Part shown: in pieces, positions 23,339 to 30,414 of the stretch
Layout: each line of letters starts with the position of its first letter
Numbering within the stretch: position 1 is the first letter of the stretch
DNA from: DATFKA01 sp042095835
Lineage (GTDB): Bacteria; Bacteroidota; Bacteroidia; Chitinophagales; Saprospiraceae
Length of the DNA: 64,000 bases
Reading direction: 5' to 3'
NCBI GenBank assembly: GCA_042095835.1
Contig: JBELML010000011.1
Span: 1 to 64,000, forward strand
Program-made: the position numbers and the translations under genes
Notes under the pieces: model-generated
Database searches by the model: none
Told to the model about the DNA's origin: nothing
Seen by the model: the letters and a program-made list of their open reading frames with translations, nothing else

Positions 23339-26029
23339 TTAGAATTTAAGACTCATGCTCAGGTTGAGGGTACGATCCAAAAGTCTGGTCGTGGTGCCCA
23401 CCACTTCGCTAGATACTTTGGTCTTACCATCTTCTTCTTTCAAATGAGGTAAGGCATAAATATATTGTTGGTAGCTGACATTAGAAGCGTTGGTCACGTT
23501 AAAAACAGAAAGACCAAAGGTCATTTTGGTCCAATTGACATCGAAGGTGTAGTTCACCCCTAAATCTAGTCTATTATAACTAGGTAATCGATTGATTAGA
23601 TCCCTAAAGCGGAGATCTTTAATCTTTTGAGCTTCAGCCAATTTGGACAAGTCCGTAAAAGGGCGGCCACTGGCATAAGTAAAATTCGCCGAAAAATTAA
23701 ACCTCCCCATCTGATAGTTATTCACAAAACTGATTTGGTGTCGCCGATCATCCTCCGCCGGAAATCGCTCATTGCGATAAATCTCCTTGAATTGATTTTC
23801 GGTTAAACTTAGGGTATAAGACAGCCAAGAATGATACTTTTCTTTTTTAAACTCTACTAATACATCTAATCCCTGAACAAAACCTTCGCCTACAAACAAG
23901 TTATACTCTTCGCCATTAGAGGGTCGGATTCGTTCACTATCAAAACCGGGGGCAATTCTACGAAACTCAATTTCTCCAGTTTGATATTTGTTATACAATT
24001 CTACATCGAATAGAAAAGCGCCAGTTCGATAGCTAGCACCTAGCATAATATTCCTAGACGTTCCGGCCGCAAACTCGTCTTGGTTACTCAATAAGAAAAA
24101 ATCAATATTTTGACCTAAACGGTTTTCATAATTCACCTCTCTGACAAATTGATTCGATATACTCCATGAGCCTTTTAGGTTGAAGCCATCCCCAAGTTGG
24201 TAGGTCGTATTAATTCTTGGTGAAAAAAACCATTGATCCTGCAAGGAATAATAGGTACTTCTCGCACCGACATCTAGGTGGAATTTTGGTTGATTTATCA
24301 ATGGGAAAGCCCCAAAAAGGCTCCATTCCGAGGCTTCGAGTTGGCCATTCAGAATACTTTCTTCATCCTCAAACAGTTCGAATTCGTTCTGGTGTTTAAT
24401 GACCTCTGCCCCAAGGATGATGGAGCGATTGTAATCTTTTTTCTTTAAAACATGGACATTGAAACCTACATCCTCAATTTTATTTTCCTGATTATTTTCG
24501 AAAGACCAAAGGGAAAGCTCAAGATCTCTAATCTCTCTACTCAATTCCGACTCGATGAGGCCATCATTTTTATATTCGGTATAATAGCCTGTAGCATTGA
24601 CGGCCCAATCGTTTTTTAATGATAATTTATAGCGCAGACTAGCACCTGTATTTTCCCAGGCTTCCGCGTTGGAGAAAGATTCCTCATCAATTGCAGGTCG
24701 ATCATTGGGCGTCCGAACATTATAAGATTGCTCATAATCATTCAATAGATCATCAAAGCTGCGGTAGAAGCTAAAAGACAAATTTTGTCTGTCATTAATT
24801 TTATATAAAAGCTTAGCATTCCAATCATAAAATGAAAAAGAAGGTGTCGTTTCTATCAAACCCGGGCGACCTAAACCTTGAGTAGCGTCGTTGGCTACAT
24901 TGGCCAAATTATCTTCGAATGCATTAAATAAAGGATTGTCGGCTGCATCACTATAAGTCGTTCGGCCACTTAAAATAAGGGAAAGCTTATTCCCTATCGG
25001 CGAATTAAATACAAGTGAAGTATTCAACAGATTGATATCGATAATGCCATTGGTTCTATTGTACCTAGAGCCTTCTGATTCCATCAAAAGCATGCCTCCG
25101 GTCTTCCCGCCATAGGCTACTGGCAAAGCATTCTTATACACCTCGGTGGACTGGACATAATTGGCATTGATCGCACTGAAAACACCAAAGTAGTGTTCTG
25201 CTTTATAGATAGGAATGCCGTCGAGAATGGTCAAGGTTTCATCACCGCTACTTCCACGTATTTTTACCGCTGCACTTAGATCATTATTCGCACTGATCCC
25301 AGGTAAGGTCTGTATGCTTCTGAACAAATCATTGCCAGCTAGGCTACTCCCATTATTTTGCAGTAATGGACTAGTATTTAACTGGATGGCTCCGCTAGAT
25401 TTATTTTGTAAAACGGGTATGGTCTCGGTAACCGTCACCGGCCCAAGTGAAACCGGATTAGCTTGAATAGCGATTTCTCCATTTTTCTTTAGTCCCTGCA
25501 CCGAGACTCGTTTTTGTTCGTAGCCTATGATTTGGGCAATCACCTGTCGGTCCTGCATATTTTCGGGTATCTCAAAGGAGAAGTTGCCAGCCTCATCAGT
25601 GAGAGCCCCAAGTGCCAGCGTATCTAAATACACGGCAACATCAGAAAGTGCTTGCTTCGTTTTTGAGTCAGTGACACTTCCAGACAAAATGATTTTTTCT
25701 ATACGAGGAGCTTGTGGTGTATCTAGCAAGGAACGTCTCAATAAAACACGTTGCTGATCGACAATTTTATACTCGAGTTGTTGGTTGGCAAATAGCGTAT
25801 TCAAGAAGGTCTCTAAATCCTCTTTCTTTACAGAACAGGCCGGCAATTCTAGGTTTTTCAGCGCACTCACTTGGTAAGAAAAAACAATACCATTTTGTTC
25901 CTCCAGCAATGCCAAGACCTCCGTTAATGCTTTTGGTGCCTCGTTCAAATAGGAATAGGTACTAGACTGTGCAAAGTTTAGTACCCAAAGTATTCCAAAT
26001 AGCTTGACTAATAGTAAGCGTTTGATCAA
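23339..26029 (-). CDS. TonB-dependent receptor with STN and carboxypeptidase-like domains
   Basis: An 896-residue outer membrane receptor. Order: signal peptide (1-20), STN signalling domain (about 25-97), a carboxypeptidase-regulatory-like beta-sandwich (about 110-190; GSVTDSKTKQALSDVAVYL), plug (about 200-320, with GNDLFRSIQTLPGISANND) and a 22-strand-type barrel ending in LSMSLKF. The STN domain plus FecR and ECF sigma upstream indicates transcriptional signalling on substrate binding. No SusD-type lipoprotein is adjacent, which argues against a classic glycan locus. It lies 8 bases after fecR-like and 7 bases before the HExxH gene. Substrate unknown. Confidence 0.92.
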   Translation of the reverse strand: MIKRLLLVKLFGILWVLNFAQSSTYSYLNEAPKALTEVLALLEEQNGIVFSYQVSALKNLELPACSVKKEDLETFLNTLFANQQLEYKIVDQQRVLLRRSLLDTPQAPRIEKIILSGSVTDSKTKQALSDVAVYLDTLALGALTDEAGNFSFEIPENMQDRQVIAQIIGYEQKRVSVQGLKKNGEIAIQANPVSLGPVTVTETIPVLQNKSSGAIQLNTSPLLQNNGSSLAGNDLFRSIQTLPGISANNDLSAAVKIRGSSGDETLTILDGIPIYKAEHYFGVFSAINANYVQSTEVYKNALPVAYGGKTGGMLLMESEGSRYNRTNGIIDINLLNTSLVFNSPIGNKLSLILSGRTTYSDAADNPLFNAFEDNLANVANDATQGLGRPGLIETTPSFSFYDWNAKLLYKINDRQNLSFSFYRSFDDLLNDYEQSYNVRTPNDRPAIDEESFSNAEAWENTGASLRYKLSLKNDWAVNATGYYTEYKNDGLIESELSREIRDLELSLWSFENNQENKIEDVGFNVHVLKKKDYNRSIILGAEVIKHQNEFELFEDEESILNGQLEASEWSLFGAFPLINQPKFHLDVGARSTYYSLQDQWFFSPRINTTYQLGDGFNLKGSWSISNQFVREVNYENRLGQNIDFFLLSNQDEFAAGTSRNIMLGASYRTGAFLFDVELYNKYQTGEIEFRRIAPGFDSERIRPSNGEEYNLFVGEGFVQGLDVLVEFKKEKYHSWLSYTLSLTENQFKEIYRNERFPAEDDRRHQISFVNNYQMGRFNFSANFTYASGRPFTDLSKLAEAQKIKDLRFRDLINRLPSYNRLDLGVNYTFDVNWTKMTFGLSVFNVTNASNVSYQQYIYALPHLKEEDGKTKVSSEVVGTTTRLLDRTLNLSMSLKF

Positions 26030-26037
26030 GGGCCTGG

Positions 26038-26943
26038 TTATTTTCTTATTATTCTGATATCTGATCGATCAAATTGTACTTCATAATCGGATAAGGCAAA
26101 TTTGAGCTCATCCAAAGCTTTAGTAAACCCATCATTCTTATTAAACGCAAAAGCACTAATGGTTTCTTGCCCAATCGTCGCATCTTCAAAACGAATAGTT
26201 CGGTTAAATTGTCTCTCTAACTCCTCGGTTATTTGTTGTAAAGATGATTCTTCAAATTTGAAAAGACCATTTCGCCAAGTGGCCACTTTTCCCTCAGCAA
26301 TCCCTTCTTTGTTCAATTGGCCATTAGACTGTAAGACGACTTCTTCACCGGCAGTAATAATGATTGCTTGCTGGCCAGCTACCTCTACCGATACGCGCCC
26401 TTCTTCACAAGACACTTTAAAGTCATCATTCCATGCTTGCACATTAAAAGCCGTACCTAATACAGTCACTGAACCATTATTGGTATTGACAGTAAAAGTT
26501 TCTCCCTTGGCTACTTTAAAGAAACCTTCTCCTTTCAATTCTACTTCTCTTTGGTCAAACCAGCTTTTCTTGTTGTACTTCAGACTACTACCTGCATTTA
26601 AGGTGACCCTTGATTCGTCTGGCAAAAAATGGGTCTCCGTAGCTGCCAGAGCAGCTTGTACAGTAGTCGACCGATTGTTCCCTAGAATGAAGACCATCAA
26701 GATCGCAACGCTTGCCGCCGCTGCCCAGGCGATATAAGATAGCCGTCTGGGCTTGGTCCGCAGTTGGCGAACCTTGGCCTCCTCTGGTGCTTGATTAAGC
26801 TGACCAGTAGTACCCTGGATTCTCGCCCAGAGCTGGGCAGTATCGGTATCGATCGGTTTTTCTTTGAACCGCATCACTTTTTTTAGCAACTCCTCTCCTT
26901 CCATTTCCTCCTTATTTTTATCCTTGTGTAGATTATTTTCCAT
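26038..26943 (-). CDS. FecR-type anti-sigma factor
   Basis: A 301-residue single-pass inner membrane protein. A cytoplasmic N-terminal region (1-68) that would hold the sigma factor, a membrane helix (about 70-88), a periplasmic FecR domain (HFLPDESRVTLNAGSSLKY, GEGFFKV, VTVLGTAFNVQAW) and a C-terminal DUF4974/STN-like segment (about 230-300) follow in the standard Bacteroidota order. It transmits the state of the TonB receptor to the ECF sigma factor. It sits between the metallopeptidase-like lipoprotein and the receptor, 8 bases before the latter. Confidence 0.92.
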   Translation of the reverse strand: MENNLHKDKNKEEMEGEELLKKVMRFKEKPIDTDTAQLWARIQGTTGQLNQAPEEAKVRQLRTKPRRLSYIAWAAAASVAILMVFILGNNRSTTVQAALAATETHFLPDESRVTLNAGSSLKYNKKSWFDQREVELKGEGFFKVAKGETFTVNTNNGSVTVLGTAFNVQAWNDDFKVSCEEGRVSVEVAGQQAIIITAGEEVVLQSNGQLNKEGIAEGKVATWRNGLFKFEESSLQQITEELERQFNRTIRFEDATIGQETISAFAFNKNDGFTKALDELKFALSDYEVQFDRSDIRIIRK

Positions 26944-27003
26944 AAGTTAATTTTTGAGCTGTAGACTGATTTAGAAATGAGTCAATAATAAATTAAACAT
27001 ACT

Positions 27004-27465
27004 CTAATTCGCAAAAAGTTCGTCTAAGTAATCATCTCGGGTGCTTATATTGTAGTCATTCCTACAGTTGGTCAAGCCGCTATGCATCATACTTAGGCAG
27101 CTTCCTTCATTGTCTTGTGAATCTAGGTGAGTGCGCTCCAAAAAGCAATGCCCTAATTCATGAAAGACAACAAATTCTTTTTCCATTGAGCTGGCTATTC
27201 GCCAGAATTCGCTGTCAACAAATATTTTATTAGGATCCACACTATTGAATTGGCACTTGCCTGTTACATCTTCTTCCTGAATATCTTCCAGATAACCTTC
27301 TATTCTGGCCGATTGATAATCAAAAGCTACTCCTCTAGCAGCAGCCTCATCTGAAAAGGCCTCGAAATAAGGTAACAACTCAGATGATACAAATATCGTT
27401 TCGTCTTTCTGGCATGCTTGGATGCCTAATACTAGTAGGATGATTAATGTGATTCTATACTGCAT
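27004..27465 (-). CDS. Lipoprotein with metzincin-like HExxH motif
   Basis: A 153-residue putative zinc peptidase. A signal peptide ends in lipobox GIQAC (Cys18). The motif FHELGHC (His102, Glu103, His106) is followed by His113, one residue further than in canonical metzincins (HExxHxxGxxH), and by SMMHSG (125-130), resembling a Met-turn. Cysteines 71, 107, 123 and 134 could form disulfides. It is inserted between the sigma factor and the FecR gene, an unusual place. Cell-envelope location is supported by the lipobox; peptidase activity and role are inferred. Confidence 0.72.
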   Translation of the reverse strand: MQYRITLIILLVLGIQACQKDETIFVSSELLPYFEAFSDEAAARGVAFDYQSARIEGYLEDIQEEDVTGKCQFNSVDPNKIFVDSEFWRIASSMEKEFVVFHELGHCFLERTHLDSQDNEGSCLSMMHSGLTNCRNDYNISTRDDYLDELFAN

Positions 27466-27561
27466 ACTGGTTTTTTTGATGTAGACTTCTTTAAGAATGG
27501 AAACGCTTTTGTTCTATGTTCCCCTACTCCTCTTGATAAGTCCTTTATTACAGTAAGTCGC

Positions 27562-28152
27562 TTAGAAATATTTTGTAATCATTTTTAAGAAAAAAAATGA
27601 AATAATTACGGAGCCCATATATTTTCTCATTGCCCTGAGCGCATTAGAAACCAGGTTGCGTACTGATTGGTAGCTGATATCCATTAGCTCAGAAATCTCT
27701 TCGTAGGGTACTTCTTGATAGTATTTCAGGTAGAGTACTTCGCGTTGGCGCTTGGAGAGTTCATCAAATGCCTTTTGCAGTTTCTGGGCATTTTCTTCTG
27801 AAAGCTCCGCATTCACAATAATATCTTCAATGGCTAGGTCTGCCGAAAACTGATACTCCTCAGGTTCATTTCCCGTCAAATGCTTTTGTTTCTTTTGGAC
27901 CTTTTTGATAATACTGCGCCGTAAAGACACCAATAAATAGGCTCTGATGGAATTGGTCATACTCAGACCGCTTCGATTCCTCCATAAGTCCACAAACAAA
28001 TCATGGACGCAATCTTCTACCAATAAACTATCATGACTAAATCTATTTCCATACTGTAATAGATAATCGATGTGTGTGGTGTATATTTTTTCTAAAGCTA
28101 GTTGATCTCCTTCTTTCAGTTGACCCCATAGCTGTTGATCTGTTGGTTTCAA
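27562..28152 (-). CDS. ECF RNA polymerase sigma factor (FecI-like)
   Basis: A 196-residue sigma-70 family factor. Region 2 (about 25-90) includes VEDCVHDLFVDLWRNR and region 4 (about 125-180) includes LSKRQREVLYLKYYQEVPYEEISELMDISYQSVRNLV, a typical helix-turn-helix. No region 1 or 3, so ECF class. A hydrophobic tail (VIISFFFLKMI) follows region 4. It heads the cluster with the lipoprotein peptidase, FecR and the receptor, and is divergent from the twin-repeat lipoprotein gene. It likely drives the receptor genes and perhaps the divergent gene; this is inference from order. Confidence 0.93.
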   Translation of the reverse strand: MKPTDQQLWGQLKEGDQLALEKIYTTHIDYLLQYGNRFSHDSLLVEDCVHDLFVDLWRNRSGLSMTNSIRAYLLVSLRRSIIKKVQKKQKHLTGNEPEEYQFSADLAIEDIIVNAELSEENAQKLQKAFDELSKRQREVLYLKYYQEVPYEEISELMDISYQSVRNLVSNALRAMRKYMGSVIISFFFLKMITKYF

Positions 28153-28157
28153 ATGAT

Positions 28158-28224
28158 GTAATGATTTAATGATGCCTGCCTACCGCAGCGTACACAAGTA
28201 GCGGAGGTAGGTAATGATTTAATG
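28158..28224. repeat. Small hairpin element flanked by 14-bp direct repeats
   Basis: GTAATGATTTAATG is present at 28158-28171 and 28211-28224. Between them, CCTGCCTACCGC (28175-28186) and GCGGAGGTAGG (28201-28211) form an imperfect stem with one mismatch and one bulge. It looks like a miniature insertion with target duplication, or a decorated low-complexity tract. Confidence 0.55.
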
Positions 28225-28362
28225 CTTCATATATACTGACAGAAATCTTCTCGTCAGTAATGATGTATACGGCCTAGGCTTAAATAAAAGTAGGAAGTTA
28301 AAAAGGAACTTGTTTATTCCCTATTTCCTGACTCGATAAATAAGGTGTTGGGCATAAAAAAT

Positions 28363-28424
28363 ATTGTAATCAAGTAGAAGTCTTTTTTCTTAACATTTTT
28401 TTAACAAATTAATTTGATTACAAT
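28363..28424. promoter_or_regulatory. Perfect 11-bp inverted repeat in the divergent promoter region
   Basis: ATTGTAATCAA at 28363-28373 is mirrored by TTGATTACAAT at 28414-28424, 40 bases apart, about four helical turns. This spacing suits a looped pair of half-sites or a dimer-of-dimers regulator better than a hairpin. No adjacent regulator other than the sigma factor is known. Confidence 0.4.
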
Positions 28425-28518
28425 TCCCCACCATCCTTCTTTTCCCAATGTACGTCCGAAAGATGTACGCTAATAAAGCAAAAACTAATTGAACAATCTT
28501 AATTAAAAACAATCACTT

Positions 28519-29214
28519 ATGAACAAGCTTTTGAAATTAACTTGGCTAGCTGCTTTCGCTGTAATGGCACTTGTAAGCTCTTGTGACAAAGACGAAGTCA
28601 ACGTAACAGAAGATGTAGAATTCTACGTCAACAGTGCAGTATTCGACATGGAAGAAAGAGGAAATCTCGGAAAATTTGGCTGCTACGAATTCGTTTTCCC
28701 AGTCACCCTAGCATTCCCTGATAGTACCTCTACCGAAGTAGACGACTACGAAGCACTACGCACCGCAATTGGAGATTGGAAAGAAGCCAATCCTGAAGCA
28801 GAAGATCGTCCAAGCTTTGCTTTCCCCGTAGAATTAACCAATGAAGACGGAGAAATTCTTTCTGTAGCAAATAGCGAAGAGCTACGTGAAATTGCAAAAG
28901 AATGTAGAAGAGATTTCTTCAAGCGCAAGCGTGGTAAGCGTGGTAAGCACCGTGGTGGAAAATGCTTCAAACTCGTTTACCCAATCACCTTGACACTTCC
29001 TGATGGTTCAACGCTTACTGGAGACACTGCCAGAGACCTCAAACAACAAGTAAGAGCCTGGAAAGCAGACAACCCAGATGCAGAGGAACGCCCAGAGATT
29101 CTATTCCCTATCCAAGTACAGTATAGAGATAGCTCTGTAGTCGATGTCGCTGATCTTGATGCTTTAAAATTGCTAAAAGAAGATTGCGCGAATGACGAAG
29201 ATGATGATGAATAA
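28519..29214 (+). CDS. Lipoprotein with two cysteine-bounded repeats
   Basis: A 231-residue lipoprotein (lipobox VSSC, Cys22). The mature part has two homologous units of about 75 residues, each bounded by a cysteine pair: Cys55-Cys129 and Cys149-Cys223, both 74 apart and offset by exactly 94. Shared blocks are FP(V/I)TL..PD, W(K)..NP.AE.RP and a C-terminal EEL/DAL...C. A strongly basic linker (about 134-147, KRKRGKRGKHRGG) joins the units and the tail is acidic (DEDDDE). It is divergent from the ECF sigma gene and has its own strong terminator. Function unknown; envelope binding protein is an inference. Confidence 0.75.
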   Translation: MNKLLKLTWLAAFAVMALVSSCDKDEVNVTEDVEFYVNSAVFDMEERGNLGKFGCYEFVFPVTLAFPDSTSTEVDDYEALRTAIGDWKEANPEAEDRPSFAFPVELTNEDGEILSVANSEELREIAKECRRDFFKRKRGKRGKHRGGKCFKLVYPITLTLPDGSTLTGDTARDLKQQVRAWKADNPDAEERPEILFPIQVQYRDSSVVDVADLDALKLLKEDCANDEDDDE

Positions 29215-29273
29215 TCACAGCTTGCATTAAAGATAAAACAAGAACTATAAACTGGTGAACAATGTGGTTTTTT

Positions 29274-29304
29274 GCCCGGTCTCTTCCAAGAGCCGGGCTT
29301 TTTT
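29274..29304 (+). terminator. Intrinsic terminator after the twin-repeat lipoprotein gene
   Basis: GCCCGG pairs with CCGGGC and CTCTT with AAGAG, with one bulged T, a two-base loop and a run of six T (29299-29304). It is 60 bases beyond the stop codon and just before the GNAT gene. Confidence 0.88.
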
Positions 29305-29332
29305 CGTAAAATAAGCCTTTCAAAGTTCATTC

Positions 29333-30409
29333 ATGCAATATCAGGAATTCAAGATTCGTCCCTTCCGTTTGACCGACCAGGTTGCGATTAAAAGTCTTTA
29401 CACTCAAGTCGCCCAACAAGGCAACGGCATCATTCGTTATCCTTTTGAGATCACCGAAGCTTATGTACAAGGATTTATGACCAAGAGTATCCAAACAGGA
29501 CTGGGCTTGGTCATGTGTACCTCAGATGATCAAATCGTCGGAGAAATTCACGCTTATATGCCAGACATCTTTGCCTCCAGGCACATGCTTGTCGGTCTTA
29601 CTGTTTTGGTTCATCCCGATTACCGAGGTCGAGACATCGGCAAGCAGCTGTTTGTTTACTTTCTAGAACTCGTTCAAAAAGGCAGAAAAGATATTTTGCG
29701 TATTGAACTCTACGTGCGCTCCCAAAACACTAAAGTCATCAAACTCTACGAATCACTGGGTTTTCAAACAGAGGGTCGACTCCATAATCGTATTCTCACT
29801 CAAGAAAACTCCTTCCAGACCCCAATACAGATGGCCTGGATGAATCCTAGTTTCAGAAAAGACACGATCGCTTTAAGCACTAAAAATCAGGTCCATTTCA
29901 ACTTGACGCCTGTAATAGCCGAAGACCTCCCAAAGTTATCAAAGCTAGCGCGGCAGGTCTATAGCCAACACTTTTTATACCTTTGGAAAGACGATGGCAA
30001 CTGGTATCGACAATGGGCCTTTTCCAAAGAAAAACTCGCCAAGGAGTTAGAAGAAGATGGTGCCCAATGGTATATCACCCATACACATGGCCAAGCTATC
30101 GGCTTTCTCAAAACCATCGATGCGAAAAACTGCAACGGTCCCAATGATTCCTATTTCAAAATCGAAAGGATTTATCTCCTAAAAGAAGCGATGGGCAGTG
30201 GTATAGGCAAGGGCATGCTCAATTATGCGCTTGAAAAAGCAAAAGCAGCCAAAAGAAGCTATATCTACTTGGAAGTTATGGACTCCAATGACGAATCCAT
30301 TCTCTTCTACGAAAAGAATGGATTCGAAAAGTGTGGTCAACACAGCTTGGAGTATGAACAGATTCACCCTCATTTGCGCGGGATGTTCAAAATGCAGCGA
30401 CCTATTTAG
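29333..30409 (+). CDS. Tandem GNAT acetyltransferase-domain protein
   Basis: A 358-residue cytoplasmic protein with two GNAT domains. The first (about 4-170) has the acetyl-CoA loop pattern VHPDYRGRDIGKQL and a YESLGFQTEGR block; the second (about 185-355) has LLKEAMGSGIGKGML and FYEKNGFEKCG. Both keep a Q/R-x-x-G-x-G/A-like loop, so both may bind acetyl-CoA. Which amines are acetylated cannot be told. It starts 28 bases after a terminator and ends 5 bases before the stop codon of the convergent amidohydrolase, leaving no room for a separate terminator. Confidence 0.85.
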   Translation: MQYQEFKIRPFRLTDQVAIKSLYTQVAQQGNGIIRYPFEITEAYVQGFMTKSIQTGLGLVMCTSDDQIVGEIHAYMPDIFASRHMLVGLTVLVHPDYRGRDIGKQLFVYFLELVQKGRKDILRIELYVRSQNTKVIKLYESLGFQTEGRLHNRILTQENSFQTPIQMAWMNPSFRKDTIALSTKNQVHFNLTPVIAEDLPKLSKLARQVYSQHFLYLWKDDGNWYRQWAFSKEKLAKELEEDGAQWYITHTHGQAIGFLKTIDAKNCNGPNDSYFKIERIYLLKEAMGSGIGKGMLNYALEKAKAAKRSYIYLEVMDSNDESILFYEKNGFEKCGQHSLEYEQIHPHLRGMFKMQRPI

Positions 30410-30414
30410 GCGCC

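Larger units (their letters stand above)
28153..28518. other. 366-base divergent regulatory region
   Basis: Between the divergent sigma-factor and lipoprotein genes. It contains the 39-base hairpin element flanked by 14-base direct repeats (28158-28224), a perfect 11-bp inverted repeat (28363-28373 with 28414-28424) and two ATGTACG copies 15 bases apart (28448-28454 and 28463-28469) about 50-70 bases before the lipoprotein start. Promoters for both directions must lie here; I cannot assign -33/-7 boxes confidently. Confidence 0.55.

Noticed and set aside
26102..26737. Long open frame of 211 codons opposite the FecR gene
   Set aside because: It lies wholly inside a well-supported gene, has Ser/Thr/Lys-biased composition typical of an antisense frame and no recognisable motif.
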